From positions 1 through 10,882 of the forward strand of contig JAFTRT010000021.1 in NCBI GenBank assembly GCA_017462145.1: DNA of 10,882 nucleotides. Reading direction: 5' to 3'. Below the pieces are notes generated by a model, which was not told where the DNA came from, made no database searches, and was given only the letters and a program-made list of their open reading frames with translations. Shown in pieces: positions 6,888 to 10,882 of this stretch. Both the position numbers and the translations under genes were made by a program. This DNA comes from Clostridia bacterium. Lineage in GTDB: Bacteria > Bacillota_A > Clostridia > Oscillospirales > CAG-272. Numbering within the stretch: the first letter of the stretch is position 1; each line of letters begins with the position of its first letter.

Positions 6888-6916
6888 AAGACCATGATCA
6901 GAAAAAATAAGACCAT
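6888..6916 (+). repeat. Direct repeat AAGACCAT, 21-bp period: probable AraC-type operator
   Basis: AAGACCAT occurs at 6888-6895 and 6909-6916, an exact 21-bp step (two helix turns), as in classic AraC half-site pairs. Relative to the predicted rhamnosidase start near 6951, the copies are centred near -59 and -38. The downstream copy ends on the first base of the -35 box, the usual place for an AraC-type activator touching sigma. Both copies also fall in the untranslated leader of the divergent araC gene. Confidence 0.6.
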
Positions 6917-6944
6917 TGATTTATTGTAACATATATGATACAAT
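6916..6944 (+). promoter_or_regulatory. Sigma-A promoter of the GH78 rhamnosidase gene
   Basis: A -35 TTGATT (6916-6921) and a -10 TACAAT (6939-6944) are separated by 17 nt. Transcription would start near 6951, leaving about 50 nt before the coding region. The -35 has one mismatch at its last position (TTGATT against TTGACA also differs at C), consistent with activator dependence. Confidence 0.78.
6923..6944. promoter_or_regulatory. 22-bp near-perfect palindrome containing both -10 boxes
   Basis: The arms ATTGTA (6923-6928) and TACAAT (6939-6944) flank the self-complementary core CATATATG (6930-6937). Only the pair 6929/6938 (A/A) breaks the symmetry. The left arm, read on the minus strand, is the araC -10; the right arm is the rhamnosidase -10. 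It could be a repressor operator or simply the consequence of two mirrored -10 boxes. Confidence 0.55.
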
Positions 6945-6952
6945 GATGTCAA
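6923..6952 (-). promoter_or_regulatory. Sigma-A promoter of the divergent araC gene
   Basis: On the minus strand a perfect -35 TTGACA (6952-6947) and a -10 TACAAT (6928-6923) are separated by 18 nt. Transcription would start near 6916. It interlocks with the opposite rhamnosidase promoter, whose -10 lies inside this spacer, so polymerase cannot occupy both at once. Confidence 0.75.
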
Positions 6953-7000
6953 GAGTAATTCCGAATCAAACAAAACAGATCAATTAAGTAAGGAGGAAGC

Positions 7001-9241
7001 ATGATGCTGACAAACGTCAACTGGAGTCGGGGCGGTAAGGAGTTGGGGGATAAATTTTTCCGCTTACGCAAAGCAATAACCTTAAAAAAGAACATAAAAA
7101 AGGCGACGGCGGCTGTTTCCGCAATGGGACTTTACCAATTCTTTGTGAATGGACAAAAGGTGGGGGATGCGGTTCTGGCACCCGGATGGACCACCCTTTG
7201 GCATCGGGTGCAATACCAAACGTATGATGTCACCGACCTGCTTTCCGATCATGCCGAGCTGGAGCTTTCCTGCGGAAGAGGGTGGGCTCTTGGTATCTTG
7301 GGCGTACGGAGCGGAAATTACAACCTGTATGCCGATCATGTCAGTGTGATTGCCGCTCTTGAGGTGGAGTATGAGGATGGAAGCCGAGAGCGTATCGTCA
7401 CCGACGAGAGCTGGGCGGTTTACAGCAGTCAAGTGCTGGACGGTGATATTTATAACGGTGAGACCCAGGACTTGACCGTGACGCCCCGTTATTTGGGACA
7501 GGCGCAGTTGGACGATACCGTCAAGCTTGCCATCATTCCGCAAGTGGGTGAATGGGTTAAGGAGCACGAGCGGGTGTCGGCCAAGGAGTTGATAATTACG
7601 CCCAAGGGAGAACGGGTGATTGATTTTGGCCAAAATTTGGCGTGCTACCCCGAGATCCGTATCAAGGGCAAAAAGGGAGACCGTGTGTCCTTTACCTGTG
7701 CCGAGGTGTTGGACAAGGAGGGCAATTTTTATAATGCCAACTACCGTGCGGCCAAGAGCCGGGGTACGTACGTGCTCAGTGGGGAAGATGATGTACTCAA
7801 GCCCTACTTTACCTTTTTTGGTTACCGATATATCCGCTTGGACGAATATCCGTTGGAAGAGATTGATTTGAGCAGCATTACCTCGATTGCTGTCTATTCG
7901 GATATGAAGCGAACCGGTCGCTTTTCCTGCGGCAATGCCAAGATCAATCAGCTTTACAGCAATATCCTGTGGGGGCAGAGAAGCAATTTTGTGGACGTAC
8001 CCACCGATTGCCCTCAGCGTGACGAGCGTCTCGGATGGACGGGAGATGCACAGGTCTTTTGCCGTACCGCCTGTATCAACTACGATGCAGAGCGTTTTTA
8101 TGAAAAGTGGCTTGGCGACGTTGCGTTGGATCAGCATGAGGACGGTGGCGTAGAAGGCATTGTGCCCAATGTACCCAACAGCTCTCACCGCATTTCCGCC
8201 GCTTGGGGAGATGCGGCGGTGATCTGTCCTTGGGAGGTGTATTTGGCCTACGGAAATCAAGAGACCCTTCGCAAGCAATTTCCCATGATGAAAAAGTGGA
8301 TTCACTATATCCATTCCTTCGGCGAGGATGAGTTTTTATGGGTGGGCGGCCGTCATTACGGTGACTGGCTGGCCATGGATGCAGGTTACGGAATTTATAT
8401 GGGAGCCACCCAGACCGATCTGATCGCTTCTGCCTTTTTCGCTTACTCCACCTCCTTGGTTATTCGTGCCGGAAAAATTTTGGGAGAGGATGTCAGGGAG
8501 TACGAAGCGTTGTATGCAAAGATAAGGGCTGCGTTCCGCTCTGCCTTTATGAAAGACGGACTTCCCGTGATCTATCCCAAGGCAGATGCCTTTTCCACCG
8601 ACCGTCCCGTCAAGGCCTTGACTCAAACCGCCTTGGTTCTGATCCTGCATTTCGGCCTCTACGAGGGCGAAGAAGAACGAACGCTGTTGGCACGAACTTT
8701 GGTGCAAATGATCCGTGAAAACGATGGTTGTATGACCACGGGCTTTGTGGGCACGCCCTACATTTTACAGGTGCTGACCGCCAATGGATATGAACAGGAG
8801 GCTTATGATCTGCTGTTGCAGGAAAAGAACCCCTCATGGCTCTTCTCGGTGAACCACGGTGCTACCACTATGTGGGAGCATTGGGACAGCGTCAATGATG
8901 AGGGCGAGTTCTGGTCCACCAATATGAATTCCTTCAATCACTATGCCTACGGCTCGGTCTATGAATGGATCTTCGGAACTGCTTTGGGCGTGCGGATTTT
9001 GGACGACGGAGCAGGCTACCGTCATATTTCCATTGCGCCTCACCCCGATCGCCGTTTGGGCTATGCGACCGCTTCGGTAGACAGCCGAACGGGACTGATC
9101 TCCTCCTCTTGGCGCTATATGGATGATGTCATTCGATACGAATTTGAAATCCCTCAGGGATGTGTTGCAGAGCTGACCCTGCCCGGTAAGGCTCCCGTGA
9201 CGTTAAAGGCCGGCAATTATCTGTTCGTTGAACAGGCTTGA
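7001..9241 (+). CDS. Alpha-L-rhamnosidase, glycoside hydrolase family 78
   Basis: The 746-residue enzyme hydrolyses terminal alpha-L-rhamnose from rhamnosides or pectin-derived oligosaccharides by an inverting mechanism. The family layout is visible. An N-terminal beta domain spans about 30-190 (FFVNGQKVGDAVLAPGWT near 47-64). A middle domain spans about 195-295 (VIDFGQNLACYPEIRIKG 206-223; FFGYRYIRL 272-280). The (alpha/alpha)6 barrel covers about 300-640, and a C-terminal beta domain follows from about 645. DVPTDCPQRDERLGWTGD (332-349) carries the general acid Glu342 with Asp336 and Asp349. TTMWEHWDS (622-630) carries the probable general base Glu626. There is no signal peptide, so it acts in the cytoplasm on imported substrate. 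AAGGAGG ends 4 nt before ATG 7001 and 7 nt before the in-frame ATG 7004, so the second Met may be the true start. It is monocistronic, ended by a strong terminator and probably controlled by the divergent AraC regulator. Linkage specificity cannot be read. Confidence 0.95.
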   Translation: MMLTNVNWSRGGKELGDKFFRLRKAITLKKNIKKATAAVSAMGLYQFFVNGQKVGDAVLAPGWTTLWHRVQYQTYDVTDLLSDHAELELSCGRGWALGILGVRSGNYNLYADHVSVIAALEVEYEDGSRERIVTDESWAVYSSQVLDGDIYNGETQDLTVTPRYLGQAQLDDTVKLAIIPQVGEWVKEHERVSAKELIITPKGERVIDFGQNLACYPEIRIKGKKGDRVSFTCAEVLDKEGNFYNANYRAAKSRGTYVLSGEDDVLKPYFTFFGYRYIRLDEYPLEEIDLSSITSIAVYSDMKRTGRFSCGNAKINQLYSNILWGQRSNFVDVPTDCPQRDERLGWTGDAQVFCRTACINYDAERFYEKWLGDVALDQHEDGGVEGIVPNVPNSSHRISAAWGDAAVICPWEVYLAYGNQETLRKQFPMMKKWIHYIHSFGEDEFLWVGGRHYGDWLAMDAGYGIYMGATQTDLIASAFFAYSTSLVIRAGKILGEDVREYEALYAKIRAAFRSAFMKDGLPVIYPKADAFSTDRPVKALTQTALVLILHFGLYEGEEERTLLARTLVQMIRENDGCMTTGFVGTPYILQVLTANGYEQEAYDLLLQEKNPSWLFSVNHGATTMWEHWDSVNDEGEFWSTNMNSFNHYAYGSVYEWIFGTALGVRILDDGAGYRHISIAPHPDRRLGYATASVDSRTGLISSSWRYMDDVIRYEFEIPQGCVAELTLPGKAPVTLKAGNYLFVEQA

Positions 9242-9253
9242 CCGCTTTACAAG

Positions 9254-9287
9254 AACTCCGAGCCCCGACATGGGGCTCGGAGTTTTT
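9254..9287 (+). terminator. Intrinsic terminator after the rhamnosidase gene
   Basis: A perfect 13-bp stem pairs AACTCCGAGCCCC (9254-9266) with GGGGCTCGGAGTT (9272-9284) around the loop GACAT, with T residues to 9287. It lies 12 nt after the stop and separates the GH78 gene from the next transcription unit. Confidence 0.92.
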
Positions 9288-9300
9288 CTGCATAAAGAGT

Positions 9301-9318
9301 AAAAAACAAATGTTTTTT
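9301..9318. repeat. A/T-only inverted repeat after the terminator
   Basis: AAAAAACA (9301-9308) and TGTTTTTT (9311-9318) are perfect 8-bp arms with a 2-bp centre, just downstream of the GC-rich terminator. It is too AT-rich to be a strong RNA hairpin. It may be a back-up pause site, or part of the regulatory region of the next gene. Confidence 0.4.
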
Positions 9319-9327
9319 TGAGAAGAA

Positions 9328-9358
9328 ATGCCGAAAAAGTGAAAGTATGACGAAAAAG
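9328..9358 (+). repeat. Direct repeat ATGnCGAAAAAG upstream of the second araC
   Basis: ATGCCGAAAAAG (9328-9339) and ATGACGAAAAAG (9347-9358) match at 11 of 12 positions with a 19-bp period. A related CGGAAAAAG occurs at 9372-9380. The pair lies about 70-100 bp before the predicted transcription start of the second AraC-family gene and could be its binding half-sites. Confidence 0.45.
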
Positions 9359-9371
9359 AATAGTTATTCTT
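9356..9371. promoter_or_regulatory. 16-bp dyad AAGAATAGTTATTCTT
   Basis: A perfect inverted repeat of 7-bp arms AAGAATA and TATTCTT with a 2-bp centre begins inside the second direct repeat and ends 22 bp before the -35 box. A 2-nt loop makes it a better DNA operator than an RNA hairpin. The binding protein is unknown. Confidence 0.4.
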
Positions 9372-9393
9372 CGGAAAAAGCCCAAAATTTTTA

Positions 9394-9421
9394 TTGCAAA
9401 GCCTTGAATTTGTGGTATAAT
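9394..9421 (+). promoter_or_regulatory. Promoter of the second araC-family gene
   Basis: A -35 TTGCAA (9394-9399) and a perfect -10 TATAAT (9416-9421) are separated by 16 nt. A TGG just before the -10 gives an extended -10 element. Start of transcription is expected near 9428, with a leader of about 14 nt. Confidence 0.8.
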
Positions 9422-9441
9422 GGTTACAGTGAGGTGAGAAA

Positions 9442-10311
9442 ATGTCGCGAAAGGGTTTTGTTTGGGACGTAGGAAGTCGCTTGCGAATGGATCATTTTAC
9501 CAATCGTTCGGTGATGTATCATGCACATCTGCATCCCCAGTGGGAAATCTATTTCTGTCCCGATTCGCTTCGGCAAACGGCCATTGTCAATGGCGTGGAA
9601 TATACCTATTGTCATCCCTGCGTGATTTTGTCCAAGCCCTATACGGTGCATGCAATGTCATCGGCAGAGCCGAACAATGAGCATTTTGAGCGATTTGTTT
9701 TTTATTTCGATGACGAGACCGTGGCTTCGTTGGGGCGGGAACGGTTGCCGTCCGAATGGTTAGAGGATAAGCACGGAATTCTGTTTGAGCTGACCGAGGA
9801 GCAGGCCGAGTACTTAAAGCGGATTTTGTTGTTGGCAAGCGATCCCGCATATCCCGTAACAGAGCTTGAGGCCGAGCTGTTGCTGTGTCTCTTTATGCAT
9901 AAGCTGTCAGACTTTTGCCCAACCGATAAGATCACCAAAGTGGGACCGGAGCTTTTGTATATTCAAGAGGTGCTCCGTTATTTGTCCGAGGAGCTGTCAG
10001 AGCCCTTAAACGGTGACGAATTAGCCAAAAAATTTGCTGTCAGCCGTTCCAAACTGGATCGTGACTTCAAAAAAACGGTTGGCATGACGGTTCACGAATT
10101 TTCCGATGTGTGCCGTTTACATTACGCCAAAATGCTGTTGCTTTCCCCCCGCGGATATGCGGTTGGAAGGGTTTCCGAGCTTTGCGGCTTCAAAAATGAG
10201 ACCTACTTTTTTGCTTTCTTCCGGAAGCACACGGGTCTGTCTCCCTCCGAATTTCGGAAAAAAGAAAAAATTTTGCCCCCCACCGATTCGTGGGTGGGAA
10301 TTTGCGAATGA
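9442..10311 (+). CDS. AraC-family regulator upstream of the GH4 gene
   Basis: This 289-residue regulator has an N-terminal cupin-like sensor (about 15-95; HAHLHPQWEIYFC at 27-39 and CHPCVILSKPYTVHAM at 57-72 are typical) and a C-terminal AraC DNA-binding domain (about 174-273). The first HTH is NGDELAKKFAVSRSKLDRDF (190-209). The second is GRVSELCGFKNETYFFAFFR (242-261), ending in KHTGLSPSEFRKK (262-274). It is the same length as the divergent AraC protein to its left, but the sequences differ widely, so it is not a recent duplicate. The ATG has GAGGTGA at 9431-9437. It has its own promoter, and the GH4 gene follows after 48 nt with no terminator between, so the two are probably co-transcribed or this protein activates the GH4 gene. 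Galactosides are the plausible inducer by context only. Confidence 0.92.
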   Translation: MSRKGFVWDVGSRLRMDHFTNRSVMYHAHLHPQWEIYFCPDSLRQTAIVNGVEYTYCHPCVILSKPYTVHAMSSAEPNNEHFERFVFYFDDETVASLGRERLPSEWLEDKHGILFELTEEQAEYLKRILLLASDPAYPVTELEAELLLCLFMHKLSDFCPTDKITKVGPELLYIQEVLRYLSEELSEPLNGDELAKKFAVSRSKLDRDFKKTVGMTVHEFSDVCRLHYAKMLLLSPRGYAVGRVSELCGFKNETYFFAFFRKHTGLSPSEFRKKEKILPPTDSWVGICE

Positions 10312-10359
10312 TACTTTGCTCCTGTGAGCGATAAAATAAATAAAAAAGGAGATTGAAAC

Positions 10360-10882
10360 ATGGGAAAGATCACATTTATGGGTGCCGGCAGCACGGTATT
10401 TGCCAAGAACGTTATCGGCGACTCGCTGCTGTCTCCCGCACTTCGCAATTTTGAGATCGCACTGTATGACATCGATGCCACCCGTTTGGAGGAATCCTAT
10501 CTGATGGTAACGGCTTTGAACAAGAATATCAACGAGGGAAGAGCCACCATCACCAAGTATCTGGGTATCCCGAATCGGAAGGATGCACTGCGTGGAGCCG
10601 ATTTCGTTGTCAATGCCATTCAGGTCGGCGGCTATGAGCCCTGTACCGTGACTGACTTTGAGATCCCCAAGAAATACGGCCTTCGTCAGACCATTGCCGA
10701 CACCTTGGGCATCGGCGGTATCTTCCGTACGTTGCGTACCATTCCCGTTTTGGAGGGATTTGCTGAGGATATGGCTCAGGTTTGCCCCAAGGCTTGGTTC
10801 CTCAACTATGTTAACCCTATGGCAACGCTGACGGGTTATATGCAGAGATACACCGACATCAAAACCATCGGTCTTTGCCACA
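10360..10882 (+). CDS. MelA-type alpha-galactosidase, GH4, N-terminal part (3' end outside window)
   Basis: The frame is open from ATG 10360 to the window end (174 codons seen of about 430-450 expected). AAGGAG at 10346-10351 lies 8 nt before the start. Family 4 glycosidases are cytoplasmic and use NAD and a divalent metal (usually Mn) to cleave by a redox-elimination mechanism. The Rossmann motif ITFMGAGSTVF (4-14) is at the N-terminus. GGYEPCTVTDFEIP (90-103), QTIADTLGIGG (110-120), FRTLRTIP (122-129) and NYVNPMATLT (149-158) are MelA-type signatures. Cys173 in GLCH is the expected metal ligand; the partner His lies beyond the window. The sequence closely resembles E. coli MelA as I recall it, so alpha-galactosidase is most likely, although GH4 also includes alpha-glucosidases and alpha-galacturonidases. 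It follows the second AraC gene, which probably controls it. Confidence 0.88.
   Translation, partial: MGKITFMGAGSTVFAKNVIGDSLLSPALRNFEIALYDIDATRLEESYLMVTALNKNINEGRATITKYLGIPNRKDALRGADFVVNAIQVGGYEPCTVTDFEIPKKYGLRQTIADTLGIGGIFRTLRTIPVLEGFAEDMAQVCPKAWFLNYVNPMATLTGYMQRYTDIKTIGLCH

Noticed and set aside
7082..8314. Long - strand open frame (410 codons) opposite the rhamnosidase
   Set aside because: It lies fully inside a GH78 gene with intact catalytic motifs; no family features, and the openness follows from codon bias of the real gene.
10275..10300. CCCACC...GGTGGG hairpin near the end of the second araC gene
   Set aside because: Only 6 bp, inside coding sequence, and followed by AATTTGCG instead of T residues, so not a terminator.
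10312..10359. Possible separate promoter for the GH4 gene in the 48-bp gap
   Set aside because: A TAAAAT-like -10 is present in the AT-rich stretch, but no -35 lies at a usable distance.
10117..10881. - strand open frame (254 codons) across the end of the second araC and the GH4 gene
   Set aside because: It crosses an intergenic region and opposes two recognisable genes; the translation has no known motif.

Overview
The window looks like a chromosomal piece of an anaerobic Firmicute, most likely a gut-type Clostridia. The grounds are strong AGGAGG-type ribosome binding sites, consensus sigma-A promoters, many intrinsic terminators, a PlsY-type acyltransferase and a short serA with only an ACT domain. 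Base composition is moderate (about half GC) and even across the window. I see no rRNA, tRNA, CRISPR, insertion sequence or phage gene. The genus is not identifiable by eye.

Left part (1-2595, + strand): the 3' end of serC (phosphoserine aminotransferase), then serA (phosphoglycerate dehydrogenase), which together cover the first two steps of serine synthesis. A strong terminator follows. A nucleoside-hydrolase-family gene starts almost on top of that terminator and ends in a bidirectional terminator.

Middle part (2602-5968, - strand): a housekeeping-style operon read right to left from a consensus promoter at 5940-5968. It holds plsY (phospholipid synthesis), a METTL25/Methyltransf_32-type SAM methyltransferase that overlaps plsY by 8 nt, and a FolC-like Mur-ligase-family protein whose catalytic motifs are noticeably divergent.

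Right part (6000-10882): a plant-glycan or glycoside utilisation locus. An AraC-family regulator (- strand) diverges from a cytoplasmic GH78 alpha-L-rhamnosidase (+ strand) across 131 bp. In that gap two consensus promoters interlock, a near-perfect 22-bp palindrome carries both -10 boxes, and the octamer AAGACCAT occurs twice exactly 21 bp apart, the downstream copy touching the rhamnosidase -35. After the rhamnosidase terminator comes a second AraC-family gene with its own promoter and repeat-rich upstream region. It is followed by the 5' part of a MelA-type GH4 alpha-galactosidase. Together these genes suggest intracellular hydrolysis of imported rhamnose- and galactose-containing oligosaccharides or glycosides, with each enzyme next to its own one-component regulator. 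No transporter is visible in the window.

I find no convincing new defence, mobile or other exotic system. The items most worth a second look are the interlocked rhamnosidase/araC control region, the degenerate FolC-like protein and the nucleoside hydrolase with an altered active site.
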